From contig LVEI03000001.1 of the NCBI GenBank assembly GCA_001595385.3, positions 1,641,501 to 1,705,500 on the forward strand: a stretch of 64,000 nt of DNA, given 5' to 3'. The stretch comes from Deltaproteobacteria bacterium GWC2_55_46. GTDB taxonomy: Bacteria > Desulfobacterota > GWC2-55-46. The notes beneath the pieces were generated by a model. That model was not told where the DNA came from. It was given only the letters and a program-made list of their open reading frames with translations, and ran no database searches. The translations under genes were made by a program, and so were the position numbers. Shown piece by piece: positions 35,549-45,109 of the stretch; position 1 is the stretch's first letter; every line of letters starts with the position of its first letter.

Positions 35549-36523
35549 TTACTTCTGAAGAAGCTTTGCCGCGTCCTTCGCGAAGTAGGTGAGTATCATG
35601 TCGGCCCCGGCTCTCTTTATCGACGTGAGCGACTCCATCATGGCCCTGTCGCCATCGAGCCAGCCGCGCTCTGCCGCCGCCTTTATCATCGAGTACTCGC
35701 CGCTTACGTTATAGGCGGCAACCGGGTACCCGAACTCGTCCTTTATCCTTCTTATGATGTCGAGGTAGGGAAGCGCCGGCTTTACCATCACTATGTCCGC
35801 CCCTTCCTCTATGTCGAGCGCTGTTTCGCGCAAGGCTTCGTCCGAGTTGCCGGGGTCCATCTGGTAGCTGCGCCTGTCCCCGAACTTGGGCGTTGATTCC
35901 GCCGCGTCCCTGAAAGGGCCGTAAAAGGCGCTCGCGTACTTTGCCGAGTAGGCCATGACCGGGGTGTTGGAGAAGCCGTTCTCGTCGAGGGCGTCCCTTA
36001 TGGCGCCTACCCTGCCGTCCATCATGTCAGAAGGGGCGACCATGTCCGCGCCCGCTTGCGCGTGGGATATGGCCTCCTTGCAGAGGAGATCGAGGGTGGC
36101 GTCGTTATCTACGTCTTTATTCCGTATGATACCACAATGGCCGTGCGAAGTGTACTCGCACATGCATACGTCGGTTATGACTGAGAGTTCCGGGGCGGCG
36201 GACTTTATGGCCTTTATAGCCTCCTGGACCGGGCCGTGCTGGTTGAAGGCGCTGGTGCCTTCCTCGTCCTTGTGCTCAGGGATGCCGAAGAGTATCACAG
36301 ACGGGATGCCGAGGGCCTTTATCCCCTTCGCCTCTTTTTTGAGGTTATCTACCGATATCTGGTAGTGGCCGGGCATGGACTTTATCTCTTTTTTGACCCC
36401 CTTGCCGTATGTCACGAAAAGCGGGAATATGAAGTCATCGGGGCTGAGGGTGGTCTGCCTGACCATCCTCCTTAAGGTCTCGGTCTTCCTTAATCTTCTC
36501 GGACGGTAGATGGGGAAGTTCAT
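35549..36523 (-). CDS. hemB: Porphobilinogen synthase HemB
   Basis: HemB condenses two 5-aminolevulinates to porphobilinogen. The 324 residues contain [18 protein letters not shown], the Zn-type site [14 protein letters not shown] with three cysteines, the catalytic lysine in [19 protein letters not shown] and [13 protein letters not shown] zinc-dependent form is implied. ATGA overlaps the cobA-hemD stop. Confidence 0.97.
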   Translation of the reverse strand: MNFPIYRPRRLRKTETLRRMVRQTTLSPDDFIFPLFVTYGKGVKKEIKSMPGHYQISVDNLKKEAKGIKALGIPSVILFGIPEHKDEEGTSAFNQHGPVQEAIKAIKSAAPELSVITDVCMCEYTSHGHCGIIRNKDVDNDATLDLLCKEAISHAQAGADMVAPSDMMDGRVGAIRDALDENGFSNTPVMAYSAKYASAFYGPFRDAAESTPKFGDRRSYQMDPGNSDEALRETALDIEEGADIVMVKPALPYLDIIRRIKDEFGYPVAAYNVSGEYSMIKAAAERGWLDGDRAMMESLTSIKRAGADMILTYFAKDAAKLLQK

Positions 36524-38073
36524 TTTGGGTTCCTCTCAACGGGATTTTTGCCCTTTTTTGAAGAGAAATAATCGGCCATGGCCTTTGTAAGGGCAGGTAT
36601 CGTGTAGTCTTTCGGCATGATGTCAACGCCTATGCCGTATTTTTTAGCCGTATCGGCGGTTATGGGGCCAATGCAGGCGACCTTGCAGCCCTTGATGAGC
36701 GCTGGCAGCTCCTTTTTGTTGAACATGGCAACGAAGTTCGTAACAGTCGATGAAGAGGTGAAGGTCACGATGTCGACCCCGCCCGAAAGGAGGAGTTTTT
36801 TTAATTCCCCCGCCTCTTTCGCGGGCTTTACCGTCTTATACGATGGCACCACGTCTATCCTGCCGCCGAGCCTTTTTATCTCTTCCGGGAGTATCTCCCT
36901 CGCCTTCATCGCCCTCGCAAGGAGGAACCTCTTCCCTTTTATGCTCCTTTTGCCAAGCGATTCAAGGAGCCCCTCTGCCTTAAATTCCTTTGGGGTAAGG
37001 TCTACCCTTATGCCGAGCCGTTCAACCGCTCTGGCGGTCATGGGGCCAATGGCGCAGATCTTGACACCCTTAAGCTCCCGTATGTCATAGCCGAGCTTGT
37101 AGAGCCTTTCGAAGAAGTATTTTACCCCGTTTACGCTCGTGAATATGGCCCAGTCATAAGATGATAGCTTTTTGACGGCGCTATCCAACGGCTTCCAGCT
37201 GGGCGGGGGTGTGGTCTTTATCGTGGGGAAGGCTATGGGCTCTGCGCCCTCTTTCTCCAGTATCGAGGTGAAATCCCCGGCCTGCTCAAGGGCCCTGGTA
37301 ACGAGCACTCGTTTGCCGAAAAGCGGCTTGCTCTCGAACCAGTCGAGCTTCTTTTTAAGGCCGACGACGTCGCCCACGACGGTCACGACCGGGGGCTTAA
37401 GCCCCCTTGCCCTGGCAAGGCTTACGATGTTATCGAGCCTTCCGGCCAAAGAGACCTGCTTTGTCATGGTCCCCCAACGTATGAGCGCCACAGGGGTCGA
37501 AGGCGCCCAGCCGTTCTCAAGGAGCTTCCCGGTAATAAGCGGCAGGCTCTTCCAGCCCATGAGGAATACGAGGGTCCCCCTCCTGGTGGAGAGCCTGTCC
37601 CAGGCTATGTTCGTCCTCTCTTTAAGGGGGCTTTCCTGCCCCGTTATGAAGGTAACCGATGAGGCCAGATCCCTGTGGGTAAGCGGTATCCCCGCGTATG
37701 CCGGTGCCGCGATGGCTGAAGTGACGCCAGGGACTATCTCAAACTCTATGCCCTGGAGAGCGAGCTCCTCTGCCTCTTCGCCGCCCCTTCCGAAGATAAA
37801 GGGGTCTCCGCCCTTGAGCCTTACGACGGTTGCGCCCTTTTTGGCCTTTTTTATGATGAGCTTGTTTATATCTTCCTGCTCAAGGGTCTTCAAGCCGCCC
37901 TTTTTGCCGACGTAGATGGTCTCGGCCCCGGCCTTTCCGTACTCAAGGAGGCGCGAGTTCGCGAGAAAGTCGTATATGACGCAGTCTGCTTCCTTCAAGG
38001 CCTCAAGCCCTTTGATTGTAAGGAGCCCGGGGTCACCGGGGCCCGCCCCTACGAGATATACCTTGCCAGTCAT
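36520..38073 (-). CDS. CobA-HemD fusion: uroporphyrinogen-III methyltransferase / synthase
   Basis: A 517-residue two-domain enzyme. Residues 1-245 are the SAM-dependent [60 protein letters not shown]. Residues from about 255 are uroporphyrinogen-III synthase ([41 protein letters not shown]). It cyclises hydroxymethylbilane and then methylates twice to precorrin-2, directing carbon to siroheme, cobalamin and Ahb-type heme. ATG 38073 has only a weak AGGA. The 160-base AT-rich gap before it contains TATAAT (minus; plus 38165-38170), so a separate promoter is likely, consistent with the terminator after hemC. Confidence 0.95.
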   Translation of the reverse strand: MTGKVYLVGAGPGDPGLLTIKGLEALKEADCVIYDFLANSRLLEYGKAGAETIYVGKKGGLKTLEQEDINKLIIKKAKKGATVVRLKGGDPFIFGRGGEEAEELALQGIEFEIVPGVTSAIAAPAYAGIPLTHRDLASSVTFITGQESPLKERTNIAWDRLSTRRGTLVFLMGWKSLPLITGKLLENGWAPSTPVALIRWGTMTKQVSLAGRLDNIVSLARARGLKPPVVTVVGDVVGLKKKLDWFESKPLFGKRVLVTRALEQAGDFTSILEKEGAEPIAFPTIKTTPPPSWKPLDSAVKKLSSYDWAIFTSVNGVKYFFERLYKLGYDIRELKGVKICAIGPMTARAVERLGIRVDLTPKEFKAEGLLESLGKRSIKGKRFLLARAMKAREILPEEIKRLGGRIDVVPSYKTVKPAKEAGELKKLLLSGGVDIVTFTSSSTVTNFVAMFNKKELPALIKGCKVACIGPITADTAKKYGIGVDIMPKDYTIPALTKAMADYFSSKKGKNPVERNPK

Positions 38074-38235
38074 ATGAAGAGATCCTAACCCTCGTGGTTT
38101 ATTTATACCAACGCCCCATTAAGGGAATTTCATTTTTTGGATTAAAAATTTTTAAAGAAAAACCATTATATCAAGGCAGGGCCCTTAATAAAACCGGAAA
38201 AACAAGGGTGAAAGGGCTTTGTGCCGCCGTCAAGG

Positions 38236-39000
38236 TTATTTTTTTGGCTTTGTCCGGGGCGGGCAGGCCGCTGGTTCTTCAGAGCCTGTCGCAAGGTCGT
38301 GGGTGAAGCACCTCGGGGGCAACTCCTGCATCCTGCAGTTGTCGAGCACAGTCCTTATCGTCACTTTCTTCGCGTTCACCGAGACAAGCTCGTAGCCTAT
38401 GGGGCTTTCCGAGTCCTTGAGCGAGACAACGCTTCCCTCTTCACCGTTAAACCAGGCCACGCCGTAGTCGCAGTCAAGGTGGTAATCGCCTATGAACGAT
38501 AGGGCGTCAAGCCAGGAGATATTATCAAGAGAGACCGATGCCTTGTCCCAGGGCAGGGCGGGGTCCAGCGCCAGCGCTATCGACGCTTCGGTGTCTGGCG
38601 CGGAGGCCCATGCCTCTACCGGCATTATGATGTAGTCCTCCTCCGGGCTCCAGAGCATGTTCTTGAAGATATCTTTTATCCTGGCCGGCCTGCCGGCCTT
38701 CTCCCATCCATATACGTCCGTGTAGGTCGAGCTTACGAGGGGCTCTATCTCCCCGTTCGGGATAAAGTCCACCCTGTACAGGATATTGTTTACGTTATCG
38801 ACGTCTTCGAGCATCTCTTCTTTCGCGTACCTTGTGTGCGCCATCTCGGTGAATACGACTATATAGACGCCCTTCGGGGAGGTGAACTTCTCCTGTCTGA
38901 AGATGTCTGCCTGAGCCCCCGGCGAGGCGAATATGAAGATGAGTAGAACGAGAAACGGCAGGAGAGTTGATTTTAGAAAGGTAAGTTTAGTAGCCATCAT
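38236..39000 (-). CDS. Exported protein of unknown function
   Basis: A 254-residue protein with a strong signal peptide (MATKLTFLKSTLLPFLVLLIFIF... cut near AQA, residue 30). The mature part has no family that I recognise; it contains VYIVVFTEMAHTRYAKEE, YTDVYGWEKAGRP, an LDCDYGVAWFNGEEG strand pair, and cysteines at DNCRMQELPPRC and near the Lys-rich end. It is set inside the heme cluster, but a strong terminator separates it from hemC and an AT-rich gap from cobA-hemD, so it need not be a heme gene. An in-frame extension upstream crosses the terminator and is rejected. Confidence 0.7.
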   Translation of the reverse strand: MMATKLTFLKSTLLPFLVLLIFIFASPGAQADIFRQEKFTSPKGVYIVVFTEMAHTRYAKEEMLEDVDNVNNILYRVDFIPNGEIEPLVSSTYTDVYGWEKAGRPARIKDIFKNMLWSPEEDYIIMPVEAWASAPDTEASIALALDPALPWDKASVSLDNISWLDALSFIGDYHLDCDYGVAWFNGEEGSVVSLKDSESPIGYELVSVNAKKVTIRTVLDNCRMQELPPRCFTHDLATGSEEPAACPPRTKPKK

Positions 39001-39010
39001 CTTTGGAATG

Positions 39011-39047
39011 AAAAAAAGGGCCCATGCCAGCGGCTGTGGGCCCTTTT
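39011..39047 (-). terminator. Terminator after hemC
   Basis: On the minus strand AAAAGGGCCCA (plus 39037-39047) pairs perfectly with TGGGCCCTTTT (plus 39014-39024) and continues into a T-run (plus A-run 39011-39017). It ends the cysG-ccsA-hemA-hemC transcript 12 bases after the hemC stop. Confidence 0.92.
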
Positions 39048-39058
39048 CAGTTACTTTT

Positions 39059-40003
39059 TCAGGCCGACCCTGGGGGCTTGACCTCGTAGAGGTCTTTAAG
39101 GATATCGTATGCCCCCATCTGAAGGAGCTTTTCCGCCAGCTCAACTCCGAGCTTCTCGCAATCGTCCCTGCGCCCTGAGATGGCGCTTTTAAGTATCGTC
39201 TTGCCGTCGGTGCTGGCCACAAGCCCCGTTATTCTGATGGTGTCTCCCGCAAGCTCTCCGTGGGCCGCGATGGGCACCTGGCAGCCGCCCTCAAGCCTTT
39301 TGAGGAGCGCCCTTTCTCCCCTTACGCAGTATGAGGTCTCAGGGTGGTCGAAGAAGGCGACAAGGCCGTTTATGTAATCGTCATCCGTCTTCGTCTCTAT
39401 GCCGAGCGCGCCCTGGCCAATGGCCGGGAGGCTCAGGTCCACAGGCAGCAGCTCTGTGATCTTATCTGCCCAGCCGAGCCTTTTTACCCCCGCGCCCGCC
39501 AGTATTATGGCGTCGAAGTCACCGTTGTCGAGTTTTTTCATGCGAGTGTCGAGGTTGCCTCGAAGCTGCAGTATCTCGAAGTCGGGGCGTAAGCTCAGTA
39601 TCTGGGCCTGCCTCCTTAAGCTCGACGTGCCTATCCTGGCGCCCTTTGGAAGGTCGAGGAGCCTCACTTTATTTTTGCTGAATACGGCGTCTCGCGGGTC
39701 CTCCCTCTCTGTTATACAGCGCAGATGCAGCCCGTCGGGGAAAAAGGTGGGCACGTCCTTCATGGAATGGACCGCGAGGTGGGCCCTGCCGTCAAGGAGC
39801 GCCTCTTCTATCTCTTTTACAAAGAGCCCCTTGCCGCCGACCTTGGCGAGCGGCACGTCGAGGATCTTGTCCCCTGTCGTCTTTATCTTGTTGAGTGTTA
39901 CCTCGAGCTCAGGGTGTCTTTTTTCTATCTCGCTCTTTACCCAGTTCGCCTGCCAGAGCGCGAGCTGGCTGCCCCTGGTGCCTATGATTATCGTCTTCTT
40001 CAA
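39059..40003 (-). CDS. hemC: Hydroxymethylbilane synthase HemC
   Basis: HemC polymerises four porphobilinogens on its dipyrromethane cofactor. The 314 residues show GTRGSQLALWQANWV, HSMKDVPTFFPDGL, GTSSLRRQAQIL, and the cofactor-bearing cysteine in LEGGCQVPIAAHGEL. It follows hemA by 69 bases. Confidence 0.97.
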   Translation of the reverse strand: MKKTIIIGTRGSQLALWQANWVKSEIEKRHPELEVTLNKIKTTGDKILDVPLAKVGGKGLFVKEIEEALLDGRAHLAVHSMKDVPTFFPDGLHLRCITEREDPRDAVFSKNKVRLLDLPKGARIGTSSLRRQAQILSLRPDFEILQLRGNLDTRMKKLDNGDFDAIILAGAGVKRLGWADKITELLPVDLSLPAIGQGALGIETKTDDDYINGLVAFFDHPETSYCVRGERALLKRLEGGCQVPIAAHGELAGDTIRITGLVASTDGKTILKSAISGRRDDCEKLGVELAEKLLQMGAYDILKDLYEVKPPGSA

Positions 40004-40072
40004 AATAAGTCCCCTTATCTTTTGCTCAGAGCGCCATAACTTCGCATGCCTGCGTTGTTCCGACGTTCTGTT

Positions 40073-41380
40073 TTAGTCGTCGTTGCTCTGGGCCGCCTTT
40101 TTTACGGCCTCTTCGTCGATGGTCAGGTCGAAGAGCTTCCTGATGGTGTCTATATAGAGGTCTCCCTCTATCTTGTTCGCCTCGCGCTTGAGGTGCGTTA
40201 CCGGGTGGTGGAGGATCTTGTTGACTATGGCGGAGGTCATGGCCTCAAGGACCTTAAGCTCCTTTTCGCCCAGGCTCGGGATAGTCGAGACCGCCTTGGC
40301 GAGCTCGGCCTTTCTAACCGAGTCGAATGACTTTCTGAGGGCTATTATGGTGGGCACAACGTCAAGCGATTTTATCCACCTGTAGAATAGTTCTATCTCC
40401 TCGGCTATTATCCCTTCCGCCTGCAGGGCTTCCTTTTGCCTCTCATGCAGGTTCGCCACGACCACGCCCTGCAGGTCGTCGACGTCGTAGACGTAGCAGT
40501 TGTCTATTGTGTTGACCTCCGGGTCCACGTTCCTTGGCACCGAGATGTCGATGAAGAACATGGGCCTGTTCTTCCTCTCGCGCATCACGTCGTGGATCTG
40601 CTCCGGCTTTATTATGAAGTTTGGCGAGGCGGTCGAGGCGATGACGATATCGACGTTCTTGAGGTAGTGGGGGAACTCCCTGAACATGATGGCGGTGCCG
40701 CAGAAGCATTTCACGAGATCTACGGCCTTCTCATAGGTCCTGTTCGCCACCAGTATCTCCCTGACCCCGTTGCTCTGAAGGTGCCTGGCGGCAAGCTCCG
40801 CCATCTCTCCGGCGCCTACGAGCATGCAGGTCTTTCCGGCAAGTTCGCCGAATATCTTTCTGGCGAGCTCTACCGCGGCGAAGCTTATGGATACCGCCGA
40901 TTCGCCTATCTTCGTCTCTGTCCGCACCCTCTTGGCGACCTGGAAGGCCTTGTGGTAGAGCTTGTTGACTATGATCCCGGCGGTGTTGTGCTGGACCGCG
41001 TAGCCGTATGAGTCCTTCACCTGGCCGAGTATCTGCGGCTCTCCCATGACCATCGAGTCGAGCCCGGCGGCCACCCTGAAAAGGTGCTTCACCGCCTCCT
41101 CTCCCTGGTGGACGTAGAGGTGCTCATCGAGCTTCTCAAGGGGTATTGAGTGGTAGTCCGAGAGGAACCGCTTTATCTGCCAGGTCCCCTTCTCTATCTC
41201 GCTCGTGATGGCGAGCACCTCGACCCTGTTGCAGGTCGAAAGTATGACGCCTTCGGCCAGGCCGTAGTGGTTCGTGAGCCTGGCGAGAGGCTCGCCAATG
41301 GTCTGGGAGGGGAATGAGAGCTTCTCCCTTATCTCGATGGGCGAGGTCTTATGGTTGAGTCCGACTATTACGAGGTTCAT
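40073..41380 (-). CDS. hemA: Glutamyl-tRNA reductase HemA
   Basis: HemA reduces glutamyl-tRNA(Glu) to glutamate-1-semialdehyde, the first and usually rate-controlling step of tetrapyrrole synthesis. The 435 residues start MNLVIVGLNHKTSPIEIREKLSF, have the catalytic cysteine in LSTCNRVEVLA, the NADPH fold MLVGAGEMAELAARHL and a long C-terminal dimerisation helix. Its product feeds HemL (5.4-6.7 kb). Confidence 0.97.
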   Translation of the reverse strand: MNLVIVGLNHKTSPIEIREKLSFPSQTIGEPLARLTNHYGLAEGVILSTCNRVEVLAITSEIEKGTWQIKRFLSDYHSIPLEKLDEHLYVHQGEEAVKHLFRVAAGLDSMVMGEPQILGQVKDSYGYAVQHNTAGIIVNKLYHKAFQVAKRVRTETKIGESAVSISFAAVELARKIFGELAGKTCMLVGAGEMAELAARHLQSNGVREILVANRTYEKAVDLVKCFCGTAIMFREFPHYLKNVDIVIASTASPNFIIKPEQIHDVMRERKNRPMFFIDISVPRNVDPEVNTIDNCYVYDVDDLQGVVVANLHERQKEALQAEGIIAEEIELFYRWIKSLDVVPTIIALRKSFDSVRKAELAKAVSTIPSLGEKELKVLEAMTSAIVNKILHHPVTHLKREANKIEGDLYIDTIRKLFDLTIDEEAVKKAAQSNDD

Positions 41381-41407
41381 CCCGAATCCGCCTGAGTAGC
41401 TTTTAAC

Positions 41408-42226
41408 TTAGCGAGCGAGCCCGTGCGCTCCGCCTGACAGAATATTTATGATGAAGTAAGAGCCTATGAGGCTCACAAAGGCCACCCCGGAGAGTATGGC
41501 GGCCTTCCGGCCCCTCCATCCGGCGGTAAGCCTGCCGTGGAGGAGCGCCGCGTAAAGGAACCAGGTTATGAGCGACCAGACCTGCCTGTGCTTCCATTCC
41601 CAGTAGCTCCCTATGGCGTACTCTGACCATATGGCGCCGGTGATGATGGCCGCCGTAAGGAGCGGGAAGCCGTACTGGAGGCACTTGTAGTTAAGCTCGT
41701 CGATGGTGTCGAGCGAGGGGAGGACGAAGAAAATGCCGCGGAGCTTCCTGGTCTTGAGGTACCTGTCCTGGATGATGTACATTATCCCCAGGAGGAAGGC
41801 CAGGGCGAAGAACGCGTTGCCGAGGAAAGCGAGGACCACGTGGACCGGGAGCCAGTAGCTTTCAAGGACCGGCGCGAGCGGCACTAACTGCTTTGGCAGG
41901 AACGAGGCCGTTATAAGGAGAAGCAGGGCGAAAGGGCTTACGAAGGCGCCCAGCACCCGTTGCCTGTATTTAATGGCCAGTATGAGAAAGAGCGTGACCG
42001 TGATCCATGAGAAGAAGATCAGAGAGTCGTGGAAGCTGGTGGCGGGGGTGCGGCCTGAGGCGGCCCAGCGGGTTATTATAGTGGCGGTGTGAAATACGTA
42101 TCCGGTTACAAGGACCCATTGGGCTACAGAGAGGAGCCTCTCTTTTCTGGCAAAAAGGTATGCTGAATAAAGGACCGTAGTCACCAGGTATACCGCCGCT
42201 GTTATATGAAAAAATATTTCGCTCAC
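41408..42226 (-). CDS. ccsA: CcsA/HemX-type cytochrome c assembly protein
   Basis: An eight-helix membrane protein of 272 residues. It has the external-His segment RWAASGRTPATSFHDSLIFF, LPVHVVLAFLGNAFFALAF with another heme-ligand His, and a WWD-like stretch GSYWEWKHRQVWSLITWF. CcsA (ResC) moves heme to the outer face for system II c-type cytochrome maturation; HemX, a close relative, sits beside hemA and tunes HemA level. Position beside hemA suits either. Confidence 0.88.
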   Translation of the reverse strand: MSEIFFHITAAVYLVTTVLYSAYLFARKERLLSVAQWVLVTGYVFHTATIITRWAASGRTPATSFHDSLIFFSWITVTLFLILAIKYRQRVLGAFVSPFALLLLITASFLPKQLVPLAPVLESYWLPVHVVLAFLGNAFFALAFLLGIMYIIQDRYLKTRKLRGIFFVLPSLDTIDELNYKCLQYGFPLLTAAIITGAIWSEYAIGSYWEWKHRQVWSLITWFLYAALLHGRLTAGWRGRKAAILSGVAFVSLIGSYFIINILSGGAHGLAR

Positions 42227-42250
42227 CTTGCCTGAACGACCACGGACACC

Positions 42251-42934
42251 TTAAGGGCGCCCGCTCTCCTTTTTTATATTTATCCCAAGCCTGGACAGGG
42301 TGTACGCTTCTCCAAGCCTGGCCTTAAGGACCGAATTTATCTCTCTGGAGCGCCCCTCCTTAATGAGCCCTGGCAGGGGAGATCTCACCAAATCCTTGAT
42401 AATACTTTCTTTTTTATCACGACTGAGGCCGGTTTTCAACAGCTTCTTCCGGGCCGCCCCCAGTATCTCAAGAAAAACCTCGTACTCGGCGCCTATGCAC
42501 TCCTCAAGCGCCTCCCTGAGCATCCTGGCAAGATAGGGGCTTTTGCCAGAGGTGGAGATGGCTATTACGAGCGCCCCCCTGTCCACTACCGATGGGACTA
42601 TGAAGCTGCAGCGCTCAGGGTCGTCGACAACGTTCACGAGTACGCCCGCAGCTTCAGAGTCCCGGTAGATGGACCAGTTCGCCTCTTTGGAACCGGTGGC
42701 GGCTATTATCAGGAAATGCCCCGTCACATCTCCCTGCCTGTAGGCCCGCTTTTCAAGCGTTATCGTCCCCTCGTCCGAAAGGCCGGCAAGCGCCTTTGTC
42801 ACCCTTGTGGCGACCACATCAACCCTTGCGCCCGCGGCCAGGAGGCTCAATGCCTTTCTCTGGGCCACGGAACCGCCGCCTACCACCAGGCAGGCCCTGT
42901 CCTTGAGATCGAGGAAAACCGGATAATAACGCAT
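42251..42934 (-). CDS. Precorrin-2 dehydrogenase / sirohydrochlorin ferrochelatase (CysG-N, Met8-like)
   Basis: A 227-residue protein with the NAD fold ACLVVGGGSVAQRKALSLLAAGA, FLIIAATGSKEANWSIYRD, VNVVDDPERCSFIVPSVVDRG and ISTSGKSPYLAR. It oxidises precorrin-2 to sirohydrochlorin and may insert iron, giving siroheme, the entry to the Ahb heme route. The methyltransferase half of CysG is on the separate CobA-HemD protein. MRYYPVFLDL at 42934 is taken as start; the upstream in-frame ATG at 42997 lies inside a hairpin. Confidence 0.92.
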   Translation of the reverse strand: MRYYPVFLDLKDRACLVVGGGSVAQRKALSLLAAGARVDVVATRVTKALAGLSDEGTITLEKRAYRQGDVTGHFLIIAATGSKEANWSIYRDSEAAGVLVNVVDDPERCSFIVPSVVDRGALVIAISTSGKSPYLARMLREALEECIGAEYEVFLEILGAARKKLLKTGLSRDKKESIIKDLVRSPLPGLIKEGRSREINSVLKARLGEAYTLSRLGINIKKESGRP

Positions 42935-42978
42935 ACCTTTAGCGAGGGGAAGCAAAGCGACCGCCGTCAGCCGCTTAC

Positions 42979-43011
42979 GGGGGATTCTCTGTCCCATTCG
43001 GGGAATCCCCC
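42979..43011 (-). promoter_or_regulatory. Leader hairpin upstream of the siroheme gene
   Basis: GGGGGATTC (42979-42987) and GAATCCCCC (43003-43011) form a perfect 9-bp stem with a 15-nt loop, in the leader between the likely promoter (43022-43050) and the start at 42934. Its role (stability or control) is unknown. Confidence 0.45.
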
Positions 43012-43021
43012 CTTCCCGTCT

Positions 43022-43050
43022 GTATTATCTATCGGCAAGATTAAAAACAA
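43022..43050 (-). promoter_or_regulatory. Possible promoter of the cysG-ccsA-hemA-hemC operon
   Basis: Minus-strand TTGTTT (plus 43045-43050) and TAATAC (plus 43022-43027) are 17 bp apart, in an AT-rich patch between the methyltransferase stop and the siroheme gene. The match is moderate. Confidence 0.45.
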
Positions 43051-43109
43051 GTAAAAGGAATCTTTAAAAAATCGTAATCTGGGCTAAGCCCCGGAAGCGT
43101 AATAGCGGC

Positions 43110-44567
43110 TTACTCCAGCTCTCCCAAAAACCACTTCTCGTTGCCGTGTATGTCCGCGAAGACCAGCATGACGCCGCCCTTTACCTTCTCGATGGGAAAG
43201 CGGAGCTCAAAGCCGTTTTTCTCCAACTCTGCCGCGGTGTGGAAGGCGTCGAAGCGAAAGACCTCGCCGTCGAAATCGAAGTCCAGGGCTACGGATGACA
43301 GGGCCTCTTTCCCTTCCGGCCCAGTATGATGCGCGCTTGAGAACCGTTCGATCCTGACCACGCATTCGCCCGCCGTCTCATCTATTGAGTAAGCGCATTT
43401 GACCTGAGGGGCGTGGTCGTCTCCTTCGCACTCGCATCCTTCCCTGGCGAGCACGTCAAAGGGCGCTGCTGCCTTCCCATATCTTTTCCCGGGGTCGTCT
43501 ATATCCCTGGAATCCTTTATCGTAAGGAGCCTTTTTTCTATCGTATGAATGGCGAGTTCGCCTGAATCGACCCCCACCCATCTCCTGCCGAGCTTTTCGG
43601 CTGTGGCGGAAGCGGTGCCTGCCCCTGCAAAGCAGTCGAGCACGATATCGCCTTTGTTCGAGGCGGCCTTCACGACGCGCGCGAGGAGCGCCTCCGGCTT
43701 CTGCGTGGGGTAGCCGGTCTTTTCAGCCTCCGAGAGGTGCATGGCGTCCGGTATGTCGTCCCATACATCTCCGACGAGCTTGTCTTCAATGACCCAGTCG
43801 CCGTCCTCGCGGAGGAAGTACTTTATCCTTATATTGCCGGTCCTGGTCCTGTAGATCCGGTTCTCTTTTGAGAGCGCCTTTATGCTCTCATCGGTATAGT
43901 CTCCCCTCGGCGAGGTCTTGAACCAGCGGCCGTCTTCGTCTCTTTTGAAGCCGCTCCCCTTTTTGGGGACCCTTTTCCCGATGGTCAGCTGGTTGAAGAC
44001 GTGACGCGCCCCCTTGCCGTACCACAGGAGTATGTCGTGGTTCCGGGAGAACTGCCCTGCCACCGCCTTCGCCCCCCTGCCTCCGTAGCTCCAGATGATA
44101 TCGTTAAGGAAGTTCTTTTCACCAAAGACCTCGTCGAGCACGATCTTTATATAGTGGGCCTTTTTCCAGTCGAGGTGGACGAAGATGGAGCCGTCCTCCG
44201 TAAGGAGTTCGCGGAGCACGATGAGCCTCTTCCGGAGGGACTCGACGAACTCGGCGCCGGTTATCTTGTCTTTATACGCCCGCTGGTTATGCCTGCCCCT
44301 GAACTCAAGGTTGGTGGAAAAGGGCGGGTCGATGTATACGAGCCTCGCGCCGGTAGAACCGTCAGCGCACTTGAGCGCCCCTTTTTTTTTCATCTCCAGC
44401 AAGGAAAGGAGCGCCCCGAGGTTGTCTCCTGATATAAGGAGGTTCCTCCAGCCGTTCCCGCCCCTTGAGGATTTCATCTTCCAGAGCGGGGCGCCGCCGG
44501 AGGACAAGACCTCTCCAGCGGCTGTCTTGTCCTTATAGATAAGCTCGTAGTCGCTTTGCGCCCCCAA
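43110..44567 (-). CDS. Orphan site-specific DNA methyltransferase (beta class)
   Basis: A 485-residue methyltransferase. The catalytic DPPF (80-83, VYIDPPFSTNLEFRGRH) precedes the SAM-binding FAGAGT motif (near 310, VLDCFAGAGTASATAE), the order of beta-class N6-adenine (or N4-cytosine) enzymes such as type III Mod. GYPTQKPEALLARVV is the typical lead-in to motif I. The last ~120 residues form an unfamiliar acidic domain with CECEGDDHAPQVKC. No restriction gene or specificity subunit is next to it, so it may be a solitary epigenetic enzyme or a remnant. Its target site is unknown. Confidence 0.88.
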   Translation of the reverse strand: MGAQSDYELIYKDKTAAGEVLSSGGAPLWKMKSSRGGNGWRNLLISGDNLGALLSLLEMKKKGALKCADGSTGARLVYIDPPFSTNLEFRGRHNQRAYKDKITGAEFVESLRKRLIVLRELLTEDGSIFVHLDWKKAHYIKIVLDEVFGEKNFLNDIIWSYGGRGAKAVAGQFSRNHDILLWYGKGARHVFNQLTIGKRVPKKGSGFKRDEDGRWFKTSPRGDYTDESIKALSKENRIYRTRTGNIRIKYFLREDGDWVIEDKLVGDVWDDIPDAMHLSEAEKTGYPTQKPEALLARVVKAASNKGDIVLDCFAGAGTASATAEKLGRRWVGVDSGELAIHTIEKRLLTIKDSRDIDDPGKRYGKAAAPFDVLAREGCECEGDDHAPQVKCAYSIDETAGECVVRIERFSSAHHTGPEGKEALSSVALDFDFDGEVFRFDAFHTAAELEKNGFELRFPIEKVKGGVMLVFADIHGNEKWFLGELE

Positions 44568-44652
44568 AAGACCCTCCAGGGTTTTAATAGTCGGAGGGAT
44601 TATACCAGAATCATCAAAGGCTACCTCTAAAAATCGTTCATGCGATTTCCAC

Positions 44653-44681
44653 TTGATTATGCCACGCTGAAATCGGATTAT
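44653..44681 (+). promoter_or_regulatory. Possible promoter of the ferredoxin gene
   Basis: TTGATT (44653-44658) and GATTAT (44676-44681) are 17 bp apart, 36 bases before the gene, in the divergent gap with the methyltransferase. Confidence 0.45.
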
Positions 44682-44716
44682 ATTTATCTGACATTTTTAA
44701 GACTGGGGGGATATCC

Positions 44717-45046
44717 GTGAAATCATACAGGCTGCATACGTTCGTCTGCCAGGGCAAGCAGTGCTCAGCGAAGGGCTCTGAGGCGATACATGAAAGTTTA
44801 AAGGAGAAGATCAGGGACCGCGGCCTTAAAGGAGAGGTAAAGTCGTCGAGGTCGGGCTGTCTTGGCGTATGCAGGGAGACCGGTGTGGCGGGCGAGTACT
44901 CCCCGGTCATCGTCGTCTACCCCGAGGGCACATGGTACAGGAACGTGACCATAGAGGATGTGGACGAGATAATCGAAAAGCACCTTAAAGGGGGGCAGCC
45001 CGTTGAAAGGCTGCTCCATTTCAGGCTTGATACCAAAACAGTTTGA
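44717..45046 (+). CDS. Thioredoxin-like 2Fe-2S ferredoxin
   Basis: A 109-residue ferredoxin of the NuoE / Shethna type. The cluster cysteines are C11, C16 (FVCQGKQC), C48 and C52 (SGCLGVC); the following VAGEYSPVIVVYPEGTWYRNVT is typical of this fold. It should act as a one-electron carrier in the cytosol. The start is GTG with GGGGGATAT upstream. Partners are not evident from its neighbours. Confidence 0.9.
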   Translation: MKSYRLHTFVCQGKQCSAKGSEAIHESLKEKIRDRGLKGEVKSSRSGCLGVCRETGVAGEYSPVIVVYPEGTWYRNVTIEDVDEIIEKHLKGGQPVERLLHFRLDTKTV

Positions 45047-45109
45047 CCGGCCTTGCGCGCCCGGTTAAAATAAAGGGTGCCTCTAAAAATACTTCAAAGG
45101 CAGGTCTTC

